Assembly: GCF_000425425.1 (NCBI RefSeq)
Contig: NZ_AUDK01000024.1
Coordinates: 1-64,000, forward strand
Direction of reading: 5' to 3'
Length of the DNA stretch: 64,000 nucleotides
Source: Flavobacterium daejeonense DSM 17708
Lineage (GTDB): Bacteria; Bacteroidota; Bacteroidia; Flavobacteriales; Flavobacteriaceae
The notes under the pieces are model-generated. The model worked only from the letters and a program-made list of their open reading frames with translations, was not told the DNA's origin and made no database searches. The stretch's first letter is position 1. Every line of letters starts with the position of its first letter. This document shows positions 7,124 through 17,256 of this stretch, piece after piece. The translations under genes and the position numbers were made by a program.

Positions 7124-9736
7124 TTATTCTAATTTTTCTATTAATATACCACTAATCACTGTTTTTCCTTTAATGGGTTGCAATGCAATGGTCAGCCCTT
7201 TTTTATTATTTACTTCAACCACTGATGTTATCTTAACTCCATATTTTTCGGGATATCTTTCAGCCAGATTAAATTGTTTTTCAACTAACAATTCATTAAT
7301 ATAGATGTTAAATACTCTTTGATTTGTATTTTGTTCCTGAGACACAGAACCAGATAAATTATAAATATTTTCATCGGGTTTTATTTGTGGTTCGACAAAA
7401 AACAAGTCCACTTTATATAAACCATCCGGCACATCAACTTTGTAACTTGAGCATCCTTCCAGCATGGTCTGAAATAAGGGCTCTGAATTTGAATTTTTAA
7501 TATTATGCGGGATACCTTGATTTTTATCCTTTGTCATACCAAATGGCTTACCATCAACATAACCAAACCATCCTTTTTTATAGGGTTGATCTGGTACAAA
7601 AGTGAATTGATGTTCTTCATCTGTAAAATAAAAATGTGCCCCCATATTGATTCCGAATCGCTTAAAATTTTTAAAATCTAAGTTTTCAATTTTTAGCACA
7701 TTTATTAAACGTTCTTCGGAGATTTTACCAGACACAACCTTAACTACATTTTGTCCGTTTTTAAATGGCATTTCAAGAATAGCAACCCCGTTTTCAAAGC
7801 TTACAGTTTTGAATTTCTTTCCGTTTAAAAAAACGGCTGCATCATTTTGATTTGAAAATACATTTATGGCATAGGTTTCTTTTTCAAACAATATAAGTCC
7901 GGACAAATAATCAGAAGCAATATGCAGCAATGCTGTTTTTTTATCTAAAACCGATTTGTACCAATAATAAATATCTTTAGGTGTTCTGTCGTACTGGACG
8001 AGCCCTTTTTGATTAACATGTGGAATAGCATCACCTCTAAATTCTGAACCAAAATCGGCAAAATTCCAAGCGGTCATGCCAGACATAAAAGGCCTGCTAT
8101 TGATTTGTTGGTAATACGATTGGTGTAATTTTGCCTGATAATCTGTTGAAAAATCAAATTTTCCAGGTGTCTTGGTAAAAATACGAACATCGGCTCCCGG
8201 TCCATATTCTGACAGCAGCATCGCTCTGTTAGGGTAGCGTTTATGCTGCTCATCCAGAAAAATTCCTAAATCTGAAATTTCTTTATCGTACCACCCAAAA
8301 TAAAGATTCCATCCAAAAAGTTTTGGTACATCGGCAATACCCGTTTCGTTGTATACCTCATTCAAATGACCAGCCATAACCGTTATGTGATTTGGAGCCA
8401 ACTTTCGGGTTAAATCTTCCAACTGTTGAGCCAGTTTCAAGGTCGTTTTTTTCTCCTTTTCACGCTCTTCGTTAGTTAGTTTTCCATTAAATGCCAGCCT
8501 TAAAAATATTTCATTCATATAACCAAACATTACCACTGAAGGATGGTTAAAATATTGTTTTACATGCTCATTTTGCATGTTTGTACTTACCTCAAAAAAA
8601 GCCTTCGAATCTGTTACTTTATTGACAATAGGAATTTCTGTCCATACCAAAATACCAAGTTCATCACATAAGTCGTACAGTTCACGCCTGTGAGGATAAT
8701 GGGCAAAACGTATCACATTTGCGCCCATATTTTTTATCAGATGTATATCTTGTTTTTGAAGCTCAAGAGGCACTGCATTTCCATAACCCTCATAATCCTG
8801 ATGTCGGTTTACACCAATCAGTTTTATAGGTTTTCCATTGAGGTAAAAACCATTTTGAGCATCGACTGAAACCCATCGAAATCCAACATTCGCATATTTA
8901 ATATCTAAAACCTGACCATTAGCATCCAATAATTTTAATTGTAAGCGGTATAGGTATGGGCTGTCCGGAGACCAAAGCTTAGGATTTAATACTTCAGGTA
9001 ATTTAAACTTTGTTTCTTTAGAAGCATTAGCAGGAAGAAGTAATGATTTAAGCAAATTTTGCACTTCCCCGCCTTGAGCATCAAACAATTTTACATTTAA
9101 AGTAGTCTTAATGTCTTTTGAATCTGAATTATTAAAAATAGCCGTAATTTCTACTCCTGCTTTGTCTTCAGATACATCATAATAATCGACATAAAACCCA
9201 TCGGAAGCAAAATCAGAGATTGAGAAATATTGCTTTTCCAAAGTTATCAATTCGACATCCCGATATATCCCTCCATAAAATGTAAAATCAGCATCTAATG
9301 GAGGAATATCCAAATTATGTGAATTATCAACCGTGACCTCTATCAAATTATATTGGTCATAATTAATAATTTTAGAAATATCAAAATTAAAAGCGGTGTA
9401 ACCTCCTTTGTGATTTCCTATTAATTTTCCATTTACATAAATTGTGGCCTCCTGATTTACAGCATTAAACTTTAAATAATGTACCTTATTCTTTTTTTCG
9501 TAGGGGATAAAAACCAGCTTTTTATAATAACCTAACCCACGTCTATAACCACTTTCATCGTCAAAAGCATCATTTGTATTCCAATTATGAGGTATATTAA
9601 CCGTTTCCCACTTGATTTTATCTTCTGAAAATTGCCAACCAGAATTTATAACCTTAGATTGGGCCTTACCCTTTAAAGATAAAGCCAAACACAACGTCAT
9701 TATTACATTTAGTATGGTATTTTTGGTGAATGACAT
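7124..9736 (-). CDS. GH2 beta-glycosidase with C-terminal malectin-like domain
   Basis: The protein has 870 residues. A signal peptide ends about residue 25 (KGKAQ). The order is a jelly-roll sugar-binding domain (about 30-170), an immunoglobulin-like domain (about 180-290), a TIM barrel (about 295-600) with acid/base Glu409 (FGYMNEI) and nucleophile Glu510 (LLSEYGPG), a DUF4982-like linker, and a malectin-like domain (about 735-870). Both catalytic glutamates are present. Beta-galactosidase is the commonest activity in this layout, but beta-glucuronidase, beta-glucosidase and others occur. It lies 11 bp after the GH3 gene and abuts the esterase. A paralogue with the same layout is encoded at 32607-35252 in the next unit. 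Confidence 0.9.
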   Translation of the reverse strand: MSFTKNTILNVIMTLCLALSLKGKAQSKVINSGWQFSEDKIKWETVNIPHNWNTNDAFDDESGYRRGLGYYKKLVFIPYEKKNKVHYLKFNAVNQEATIYVNGKLIGNHKGGYTAFNFDISKIINYDQYNLIEVTVDNSHNLDIPPLDADFTFYGGIYRDVELITLEKQYFSISDFASDGFYVDYYDVSEDKAGVEITAIFNNSDSKDIKTTLNVKLFDAQGGEVQNLLKSLLLPANASKETKFKLPEVLNPKLWSPDSPYLYRLQLKLLDANGQVLDIKYANVGFRWVSVDAQNGFYLNGKPIKLIGVNRHQDYEGYGNAVPLELQKQDIHLIKNMGANVIRFAHYPHRRELYDLCDELGILVWTEIPIVNKVTDSKAFFEVSTNMQNEHVKQYFNHPSVVMFGYMNEIFLRLAFNGKLTNEEREKEKKTTLKLAQQLEDLTRKLAPNHITVMAGHLNEVYNETGIADVPKLFGWNLYFGWYDKEISDLGIFLDEQHKRYPNRAMLLSEYGPGADVRIFTKTPGKFDFSTDYQAKLHQSYYQQINSRPFMSGMTAWNFADFGSEFRGDAIPHVNQKGLVQYDRTPKDIYYWYKSVLDKKTALLHIASDYLSGLILFEKETYAINVFSNQNDAAVFLNGKKFKTVSFENGVAILEMPFKNGQNVVKVVSGKISEERLINVLKIENLDFKNFKRFGINMGAHFYFTDEEHQFTFVPDQPYKKGWFGYVDGKPFGMTKDKNQGIPHNIKNSNSEPLFQTMLEGCSSYKVDVPDGLYKVDLFFVEPQIKPDENIYNLSGSVSQEQNTNQRVFNIYINELLVEKQFNLAERYPEKYGVKITSVVEVNNKKGLTIALQPIKGKTVISGILIEKLE

Positions 9737-9747
9737 AATCTTAATTT

Positions 9748-11988
9748 TTAATCAACTAAATTAAATTTGTGTTGAAATTTGAAGTTGGAACTCGGGGCAA
9801 TAACAATTTCAAACTCACCCGGTTCTACATCAAATAGCATCTGGTTATTATAGAATTTTAAATCTTGGGCAGTAATAGTAAAACGCACTGTTTTACTCTC
9901 TCCCTGTTTCAAAAATATCTTTTGAAAGCCTTTAAGTTCTTTAACTGGTCGGGTAACACTTCCCACTTTATCGTGAAGGTAAAGCTGAACGATTTCATGT
10001 CCATCCATTTTGCCTGTATTAGTAATTGTTACCGAGGCCTCTATTTCTCCGGAAAATGTTAAAGTATCTGAAGATAATTTAAAATCGGAATAATTAAAAT
10101 TGGTATAACTTAAACCATGCCCGAAAGGAAATAATGGAGAATTAGATACATCTATATAATTACTTTTATAATCTTCTTTCGGGTTACTTTCAGGGATTGG
10201 TCTTCCTGTATTCTTCATATTGTAATATATCGGCACCTGACCTACATTACGTGGAAAAGTTACGGTCAATTTTCCGGAAGGATTTACTTCGCCAAATAAC
10301 AAATCGGCTACAGCTGCCCCACCCATAGTACCTGGAAACCAAACCTCTAAAATAGCATCAACCAATCCTACTTCTTCAGATAGATTTAATGGACGACCAT
10401 TCATCAGTACTAGTGTTATTTTTTTATTTGGGTTAGCCTGGCGAATTTGTTTAATAAGTTCTGGTTGAATGCCTGGTATTTTTAAATTGGTTCTCGAAGC
10501 CGCTTCACCACTCATGTGATGCCCTTCACCCATCACCAAAACAATTTCATTTGCAGCTTTAGATACATTTATAGCCTCTTTAAAACCAGAGTTGTCCTCT
10601 TTTAAAATCTCACAGCCTTTTGCGTATAAAATTTGGTTTGATGTTAAGTATTCTGATATCCCTTCAAATACGCTGACAGCTTTTCCATTTCGGTCGCCTT
10701 TGGCCGCCCAATTTCCAATAATATCGTATTCATCTTTTACCAGTGGACCGATAAAAGCAATCTTTTTGGTATTTTTTGATATCGGTAAAGCATGATTGTT
10801 ATTTTGTAACATAACAGAAGAGGCAGCAGCAATCGCTCTTGCTTTATCTAAAAAATCAGGTTTGTATTTGGTTGTTTTTTCACGCTCTTCATCAATATAG
10901 CGATAAGGATCATCAAAAAGACCTAATTTAAATTTTGCTAATAAAATACGTTTACATGCCTGATTAATTAATCCTTCATCGATTTTATTTTCCTTAACTA
11001 ATTCTTCTAAATACAATCGATTAGCTCCGCTCATCATATCCATATCAACACCTGCCTCGAGAGCCAGTTGAGCAGCATGTTTTTCATCTTTGGCAAAACC
11101 ATGAGGTACTAATTCATTAATCGCTGTATAATCCGTTACTACAAATCCGTTAAACCCCCATTCTTTCCTTAAAATATCTTTGAATATAAATTTGTTTGCG
11201 GTTGCCGGTACACCATTGATTTCGTTAAAAGCAGTCATAAATGTTTCAACACCTGCCTCAACAGCTGCTTTAAACGGAGGCAAATACACATCTCGCAATT
11301 CGCCTTCGCCCATATTTACCGTATGATAATCCCGTCCGGCTTGTGGTGCCCCATAAGCAGCAAAATGTTTGGCACAAGCCAAAATAGTATTGGGTTTAGA
11401 TAAATCGTCTCCCTGAAAACCTTTCACATAAGCTTTAGCTATTTGGCTACCCAGATACACATCTTCACCTGCACCCTCAGAAATTCTTCCCCAACGCGGT
11501 TCTCGAGATACATCAACCATAGGAGCAAATGTCCAATGAATACCTTCTGCCGAGGCTTCTTCAGCAGCTATTCGGGCACTTTCTTCAACCATCTTTAAAT
11601 CCCAGCTTGCTGAAAGTCCTAAATTTATTGGAAAAATAGTCCGGTGGCCATGAATAACATCATAACCAAATAATAATGGGATTCCAAGGCGGGTTTCTTC
11701 TACTGCTATTTTTTGCAAATCGTGTGTTCCTCTTACGGTAAAGGCATTTAACATCCCCCCCATATTACCTTCGCGGATGTACTTACCATTATTGGAACCT
11801 ACAATTGGTCCTGTTTGATCCCAACTCCCACTATACATGACCGTTTGACCTATTTTTTCCTGAAGAGTCATTCGCTTCATTAGAGAATCAACTTTGGCTT
11901 CATAATTTTGAGCCATTGTACTGCTAAAGGTTAAACTTCCTATCAACAGCAGCCCATGCTTCACTATTTCAGATATTTTATTCATCAT
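9748..11988 (-). CDS. GH3 beta-glucosidase, periplasmic
   Basis: The protein has 746 residues. A signal peptide ends near STMAQ (about residue 26). The GH3 N-terminal barrel carries KHFA, the RDYHTV loop and nucleophile Asp286 in GFVVTDYTAI. The alpha/beta sandwich (about 390-610) contains the usual GEGHHMSGEAASR loop with the candidate acid/base Glu. A fibronectin III-like domain ends the protein (DVEPGEFEIVIA). The length is typical of the Bacteroidota beta-glucosidases, some of which prefer beta-1,2-linked glucooligosaccharides. With two GH144 genes in the same operon, sophoro-oligosaccharide hydrolysis is the most economical role, which is inference. It lies 2 bp after the GH97 gene. Confidence 0.92.
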   Translation of the reverse strand: MMNKISEIVKHGLLLIGSLTFSSTMAQNYEAKVDSLMKRMTLQEKIGQTVMYSGSWDQTGPIVGSNNGKYIREGNMGGMLNAFTVRGTHDLQKIAVEETRLGIPLLFGYDVIHGHRTIFPINLGLSASWDLKMVEESARIAAEEASAEGIHWTFAPMVDVSREPRWGRISEGAGEDVYLGSQIAKAYVKGFQGDDLSKPNTILACAKHFAAYGAPQAGRDYHTVNMGEGELRDVYLPPFKAAVEAGVETFMTAFNEINGVPATANKFIFKDILRKEWGFNGFVVTDYTAINELVPHGFAKDEKHAAQLALEAGVDMDMMSGANRLYLEELVKENKIDEGLINQACKRILLAKFKLGLFDDPYRYIDEEREKTTKYKPDFLDKARAIAAASSVMLQNNNHALPISKNTKKIAFIGPLVKDEYDIIGNWAAKGDRNGKAVSVFEGISEYLTSNQILYAKGCEILKEDNSGFKEAINVSKAANEIVLVMGEGHHMSGEAASRTNLKIPGIQPELIKQIRQANPNKKITLVLMNGRPLNLSEEVGLVDAILEVWFPGTMGGAAVADLLFGEVNPSGKLTVTFPRNVGQVPIYYNMKNTGRPIPESNPKEDYKSNYIDVSNSPLFPFGHGLSYTNFNYSDFKLSSDTLTFSGEIEASVTITNTGKMDGHEIVQLYLHDKVGSVTRPVKELKGFQKIFLKQGESKTVRFTITAQDLKFYNNQMLFDVEPGEFEIVIAPSSNFKFQHKFNLVD

Positions 11989-11990
11989 GC

Positions 11991-14096
11991 CTAATTTTTT
12001 AATTTTAAACTAACGGCAGTTCCTCCTCCTTTCGCCATATTTAACTGAATATATGATTTGTGAGTAACTGTTTTGGTAACAATTTGGTATGCTTTGGGAT
12101 TATCTTTCCAATCAGCATTTTTACTATCTTGATAAATAGTCGCTACATATACTTGGTTTGGATCAAGAAAATCTAGTTTAATACTTGTCTTTCTGGCATT
12201 TTCATCAGTAATTGCGCCCAGATACCAGTTTTCAGAATTTTTATCCTTTCTAACTACCGTCAGATAATCACCAGGTTCAGCTTCCAGATAAATAGACTTC
12301 TGCCAATCTACCGGAACATCTTTAATAAACTGAAAGGCATCTAAATGATTTTCATAATTCTCTGGTAAATCTGCTGCCATTTGCAATGGCGAATACATAG
12401 TGACATATAAAGCTAATTGCTTAGCCAAAGTAGTATGTAGTTGATAATCTTTTTTACCTTCATCGTAAATACCCATTTTTGTTTCAAAAATACCCGGTGT
12501 GTAATCCATTGGACCTCCAAGCAGTCTTGTAAAAGGTAGAATGGTTTCATGAGCTGGAGGATTACCTATACTCCAGGCATTAAACTCATTACCTCTTGCT
12601 GCTTCGGCTGCAATGTAATTGGGATAGGTACGGCTATAACCTGTTGGTCTCACACTTTCATGAGAGTTTACTAATAGTTTATTCTCAGCCATACGCTGTG
12701 CTACAAAATTGAAGTGGTTTACCATAGTTTGACCATCGTGAAATTCACCCCGTGGAATAATTCTACCCACATATCCTGTCTTAACGGCTGGATAATCATA
12801 TTTTTTCATCAGAGCCATAGCTCTATCCAGATGACGTTCATAATTAGCAACCGACCCAGAAGTTTCGTGGTGCATAATCATTTTAATACCTTTAGATTTG
12901 GCATATTCCATAATGGCTTCAATATCGAAATCAGGATAAGGAGTAGTAAAATCGAAAACATCTTCTTTCCAATTACCAAACCAATCTTCCCAACCAACAT
13001 TCCATCCTTCAACTAAAACAGCATCAAAACCGTGCTTTGCGGCAAAATCGATATATCGTTTTGTGTTTTCGATAGTGGCACCATGCTTTCCTGTTGGTAT
13101 CATGCGTCCAGTACCCGCATTTTGAGCATTCTGACTTCCGGCATAATCCCATGTAGATTTTCCAACGTGCATTTCCCACCAAATGCCTACGTACTTCATA
13201 GGTATTATCCATGAAGTGTCTTCAATTTTATTAGGTTCATTTAGGTTTAAAATCATTTTAGAACCAACAATCTCTCGGGCATCATCACTAACCATTATCG
13301 TGCGCCAAGGCGTGGTTGATGGTGTTCTTAAATACGCCTTGTCTCCTATTGCGTTTGGTGCTAAATTAGCCGTTAGTTGAAACGTTGACGTATCTACATC
13401 TAAGTGCATAACGGGGTAGTTTACAACCGCTGCTTCAAAAATATTGATATACAACCCTGCGTCAGATTTCAGCATTAAAGGCGATTGCACCCGGTAATTA
13501 CTTTGAATACTTTTTAATGCTATCCCATTAGCTAAATCAAGTTTGGAATTATCAATTTCAGATAATTTGGTTTCATTATAAACATACTCCTGACTATCGT
13601 AATCTCCCGGAATCCAAAACGCTTTATGATTTCCAGTTAGGTTAAATTCTGTCATTTCTTCTGAAATTACAAAATATTCTACACTTTCGTTAAAGGGGAA
13701 TTGGTATCTAAACGCAACACCTTCATCATAAACCTTGAAAACAATATCCAGTTTTTTATTGGTTTCATTTTGAACTAAATGAAATTTAATTTCATTATAA
13801 TGATTCTTAATGTGAGACTCTTCTCCTAAAACTGGTTGCCAGATCTCATCAAATCTAGCCGTTTCTGATTTTACTATTTTAAATCCTTCAAATAAATCAG
13901 TCCCGTTTTTAATTTTTAAGCCTAAACGACTAGATTTTATAACTGCTTGACCTTTATATTTAACCTCATAGACAGCTGTTCCCTTATCATTTAGCGAAAA
14001 GATGAGTTCAACCTCCTTTGAAGGAGACTGCAGTTGTTGAGCATGTAAAAACTGCAAAATAAAACAGGCAATGATTATTATGATATTTTTGAACAT
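11991..14096 (-). CDS. GH97 alpha-glucosidase of the inverting (SusB-like) type
   Basis: The protein has 701 residues with a signal peptide ending near LHAQ. An N-terminal beta-supersandwich (about 20-280), a TIM barrel (about 290-560) and a C-terminal beta domain are present. Glu411 (MHHETSG), Glu480 (NSHESVRPTG), Glu498 and Glu504 (EAARGNEF) fall at a constant 28-residue offset from Glu439, Glu508, Glu526 and Glu532 of B. thetaiotaomicron SusB, as I recall that numbering. These are the general bases, a calcium ligand and the acid of the inverting subgroup. It should therefore be a calcium-dependent inverting alpha-glucosidase. In a beta-glucan operon this is unexpected; an alpha-1,6 link closing some cyclic beta-1,2-glucans would explain it. 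Confidence 0.92.
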   Translation of the reverse strand: MFKNIIIIIACFILQFLHAQQLQSPSKEVELIFSLNDKGTAVYEVKYKGQAVIKSSRLGLKIKNGTDLFEGFKIVKSETARFDEIWQPVLGEESHIKNHYNEIKFHLVQNETNKKLDIVFKVYDEGVAFRYQFPFNESVEYFVISEEMTEFNLTGNHKAFWIPGDYDSQEYVYNETKLSEIDNSKLDLANGIALKSIQSNYRVQSPLMLKSDAGLYINIFEAAVVNYPVMHLDVDTSTFQLTANLAPNAIGDKAYLRTPSTTPWRTIMVSDDAREIVGSKMILNLNEPNKIEDTSWIIPMKYVGIWWEMHVGKSTWDYAGSQNAQNAGTGRMIPTGKHGATIENTKRYIDFAAKHGFDAVLVEGWNVGWEDWFGNWKEDVFDFTTPYPDFDIEAIMEYAKSKGIKMIMHHETSGSVANYERHLDRAMALMKKYDYPAVKTGYVGRIIPRGEFHDGQTMVNHFNFVAQRMAENKLLVNSHESVRPTGYSRTYPNYIAAEAARGNEFNAWSIGNPPAHETILPFTRLLGGPMDYTPGIFETKMGIYDEGKKDYQLHTTLAKQLALYVTMYSPLQMAADLPENYENHLDAFQFIKDVPVDWQKSIYLEAEPGDYLTVVRKDKNSENWYLGAITDENARKTSIKLDFLDPNQVYVATIYQDSKNADWKDNPKAYQIVTKTVTHKSYIQLNMAKGGGTAVSLKLKN

Positions 14097-14112
14097 ATCG
14101 GTATTGATTAAC

Positions 14113-16443
14113 TTAATTATTGTTTGCGATTAATTCGAAGGTTTTCATCAAATTCGTATCTGAATTAGTACCAACAAAAACCTGAAAAGTTCCTGGTTCA
14201 GCAATAAAATCGAGGTTTGAATTATAGAACTTCAAATCATTTTCGGTTATTTGAAAAGAAATCGTTTTTGTTTCTCCTTGCTTCAACAATACTTTTTTAA
14301 ATCCTTTTAATTCTTTAACCGGACGGGTTACCGATCCTACCACGTCTCTTACGTAAAGTTGCACGACTTCTTTGCCCTCAAATGCACCAGTATTGGTAAC
14401 ATCTACAGAAACTGTAATGCTTCCACCGGTACTCATCGTATTTGAACTCAGATTTAAGGTAGAATACTGGAAGTTAGTATAACTAAGTCCGTAACCAAAT
14501 GGATACAATGGCTCATTACGAACATCTATATAATTACTTTTAAATTTTTCAAACTTTCCTTCCTTATTTCCTAATGGACGACCTGTATTTTTATGGTTGT
14601 AAAAAACAGGTACTTGTCCCACATTCATAGGCCACGTTGCAGTCAATTTACCTGATGGGTTTACATCTCCAAACAACACATCTGATATAGCCAAACCAGC
14701 CTCACTTCCAGGGAACCAAACGTTAAGAATTGCCGGCACCTTTTGGTTTTCTTGCACAATAGCTAATGGTCTTCCTGTAAACAAAACCAAAACCACTGGC
14801 TTTCCTGTTTCCAATAGCGCTTGCAACAAATCCTTTTGCACCTGTGGTATTTGCAAATTTGTCACACTACTGCACTCTCCACTCATTTCTGCAGGTTCAC
14901 CCAATGCCGCTACAATAACATCTGATTGCTTTGCAATGACTAACGCCTCATCAAGTAATTGCTTATCGGTTCTTCCATCACGAGGAATAGTTTTACCAAA
15001 CATAGTAACCCGCTTTTCATATTCTAAATCATAATCGATGTTACTTCCTTTTGCGTATAAAATGGTTGCATCCTTACCAACTACCGTTTTTAAACCCTCT
15101 AACAACGGATTAGATTTATCTTGTTTCGTTGCGACACTCCAGGTTCCAGCCATATTTACTGCTGTATTTGCTAATGGTCCAACTAAAGCTATAGTTCCTG
15201 ACTTTTTTAATGGTAAAACATTATTCTCGTTTTTAAGCAACACCATAGATTCAGCACCGACTTTTCTAGCAAAGGCTCTGTTTTCATCTGTAAAAATATC
15301 TTTTTCAGGTCTACTTAAATCACAATATTTATACGGATCGTCGAAAAGCCCTAGTTTAAACTTAGCCGTTAAAATGCGTTTTACTGCTTTATCAATGTCA
15401 TCCATAGAGACTTTACCTCCAGCAACTGATTTTTTTAATGTCCCTAAAAAGCCTTCGGCTACCATATCCATATCCGAACCTGCTTTTAAAGCCTGAGCTG
15501 ACACTTGTTGTAAGTCGCCTACCCCGTGATACGTCATTTCTTCAATACCTGTATAATCAGTGACTACAAAGCCATTAAAACCCCAATCTTTTCGCAACAA
15601 ATCGGTAAGTAACCATTTGTTTCCTGTGGCCGGCACACCATCTATTTCGTTAAATGATACCATTACAGATTCCACTCCCGCATCAATAGCCGCTTTGTAA
15701 GGAGGCAAATATTCATTGTACATTCTTATTCGGCTCATATCAACCGTATTATAATCACGGCCTGCCTCCGGTGCTCCGTAAAGTGCAAAATGTTTTACAC
15801 ATGCTAACATTGTATTATTTCTTGAAAGGTCATCCTGTTGGTAACCTTTTACCATGGCAGCAGCTATTTTACTTCCTAAAAACACATCTTCTCCGGCGCC
15901 TTCGGACACACGACCCCAACGCGGATCACGTGATATATCAACCATTGGCGAAAAGGTCCAGTTAATGCCATCGGCTGTGGCTTCTTTAGCGGCCATTTGA
16001 GCTGTTTTTTCAATCAAATCCATATCCCAGGAACTTGATAAACCTAAGGGAATAGGAAATGTAGTTTCATAACCATGAATAACATCCATTCCAAAAATTA
16101 ACGGAATACCTAATCGGCTTTTTTCTACGGCTATTTTTTGAACTTCTCTAATTTTAGCAACCTTTTTAATATTAAACAATCCGCCTACTTTGCCTTCCTG
16201 AATTTTTTTGGCTATATCAGAGCTTTGTGATGCCCCGGTGGTAATATCTCCAGAGGAAGGTAAATTTAACTGTCCTAATTTTTCTTCCAAGGTCATCAGT
16301 TTTAATACCGAATCTACTTTTTTCTCAAAAGGATTATCGTAAGCCGTACTATTAATTATTTTATGATTCGTATTACAAGCTACAATTAAGGTAGTTGCAA
16401 AGCCTACAACGGCATATTTTATTTTGATTATATTATTATTCAT
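14113..16443 (-). CDS. GH3 beta-glucosidase lipoprotein
   Basis: I place the start at 16443 (MNNNIIK), giving 776 residues. The frame stays open to 16533, but that would overlap the upstream gene by 89 bp and place 30 charged residues before the signal. From 16443 the protein begins with a clean lipoprotein signal and lipobox Cys23 (TLIVAC), and the gap to the upstream stop is 1 bp. GH3 motifs are KHFALYGAPEAGRDY, nucleophile Asp296 in GFVVTDYTGI, the GEPAEMSGECSS loop and a terminal fibronectin III-like domain. It is clearly paralogous to the GH3 at 9748-11988. The lipid anchor versus soluble form suggests division of labour by location or chain length. Confidence 0.9.
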   Translation of the reverse strand: MNNNIIKIKYAVVGFATTLIVACNTNHKIINSTAYDNPFEKKVDSVLKLMTLEEKLGQLNLPSSGDITTGASQSSDIAKKIQEGKVGGLFNIKKVAKIREVQKIAVEKSRLGIPLIFGMDVIHGYETTFPIPLGLSSSWDMDLIEKTAQMAAKEATADGINWTFSPMVDISRDPRWGRVSEGAGEDVFLGSKIAAAMVKGYQQDDLSRNNTMLACVKHFALYGAPEAGRDYNTVDMSRIRMYNEYLPPYKAAIDAGVESVMVSFNEIDGVPATGNKWLLTDLLRKDWGFNGFVVTDYTGIEEMTYHGVGDLQQVSAQALKAGSDMDMVAEGFLGTLKKSVAGGKVSMDDIDKAVKRILTAKFKLGLFDDPYKYCDLSRPEKDIFTDENRAFARKVGAESMVLLKNENNVLPLKKSGTIALVGPLANTAVNMAGTWSVATKQDKSNPLLEGLKTVVGKDATILYAKGSNIDYDLEYEKRVTMFGKTIPRDGRTDKQLLDEALVIAKQSDVIVAALGEPAEMSGECSSVTNLQIPQVQKDLLQALLETGKPVVLVLFTGRPLAIVQENQKVPAILNVWFPGSEAGLAISDVLFGDVNPSGKLTATWPMNVGQVPVFYNHKNTGRPLGNKEGKFEKFKSNYIDVRNEPLYPFGYGLSYTNFQYSTLNLSSNTMSTGGSITVSVDVTNTGAFEGKEVVQLYVRDVVGSVTRPVKELKGFKKVLLKQGETKTISFQITENDLKFYNSNLDFIAEPGTFQVFVGTNSDTNLMKTFELIANNN

Positions 16444-16444
16444 C

Positions 16445-17245
16445 TTATTTGTGTTTTGATTTTGAAAAAAGCCATGGTAACAATTCCGGCTCCGCAAATG
16501 CCGAATCCCAACTGTTATGATTATCTTTTGCATATAATGTAAAATTTGGCTTCCCGCCTGCCTTTAAAAAAGCACTGACCATGGCTACAGATAATTGCGG
16601 ATTAACAACATCGTCATTAGCCCCATGAAAGACCCATAAATCTGTAATATTAGCATATTTCTTTACAGTTTTAGGATTGCCACCACCACAAATAGCAAAG
16701 GCTGCAGCAAACATTTGGGGTTTACGATAAAGAATTTCGAAAGTCCCCATACCTCCCATTGAAAGTCCTCCGACATAAATTTTATTCCTATCCACATATG
16801 GTCTCTTTAAATAATCTTCCATAAGTTCCATAACTAGGCTCAAGGACTTGGTTGGTGGCGCTTTCATAGGGTACTTCAATGTAATAGGATGCGTTTTTCT
16901 GTTTACTTTGGCATTCGACCAATAATCAGCATTTGGGCACTGGGGAAAAATTACTATCGCAGGAAAATTTTCTCTATTGTTATTATCTGCAAAAAGTTTA
17001 CTTCCATGTATTAACTGTTTTGCATTATCATTACCACGTTCACCTGCTCCATGTAAAAAAAGCACTATCGGATATTGTTTGTTTTCTGAAAAATCCTTGG
17101 GTAGCAACATTCTATACTGAAGTGTATCATCATCTTTTACATAGTATTCTTTTGAAAATTCACTTTTCATCTGGGCTTCAACAAATTGTGCCGATAACAA
17201 TAAAATGATTACTATTGCTTTGCCTAATTGAATCAAACTCTTCAT
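16445..17245 (-). CDS. Secreted alpha/beta-hydrolase, CE1/phospholipase-like esterase
   Basis: The protein has 266 residues with a signal peptide ending near FVEAQ. The motifs are FLHGAGERGND (oxyanion region), GGLSMGGMGTFE (nucleophile Ser in GLSMGG), FHGANDDVV (Asp) and KDNHNSWDSAF (His), so the triad is complete. This is the compact serine-esterase type related to feruloyl and acetyl esterases and polyhydroxybutyrate depolymerases, and different from the HGGG-type esterase at 6236-7123. Two unrelated esterases in one operon imply more than one ester substituent, or a redundant deacylation step. It lies 11 bp after the metallophosphoesterase gene and 1 bp before the GH3. Confidence 0.85.
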   Translation of the reverse strand: MKSLIQLGKAIVIILLLSAQFVEAQMKSEFSKEYYVKDDDTLQYRMLLPKDFSENKQYPIVLFLHGAGERGNDNAKQLIHGSKLFADNNNRENFPAIVIFPQCPNADYWSNAKVNRKTHPITLKYPMKAPPTKSLSLVMELMEDYLKRPYVDRNKIYVGGLSMGGMGTFEILYRKPQMFAAAFAICGGGNPKTVKKYANITDLWVFHGANDDVVNPQLSVAMVSAFLKAGGKPNFTLYAKDNHNSWDSAFAEPELLPWLFSKSKHK

Positions 17246-17256
17246 AAATCAAGTTT

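Noticed and set aside
15038..15496. Open frame of 152 codons on the plus strand inside the second GH3 gene
   Set aside because: It lies wholly opposite a well-supported GH3 gene, has no family motif and no promoter. It mirrors the codon pattern of the real gene.
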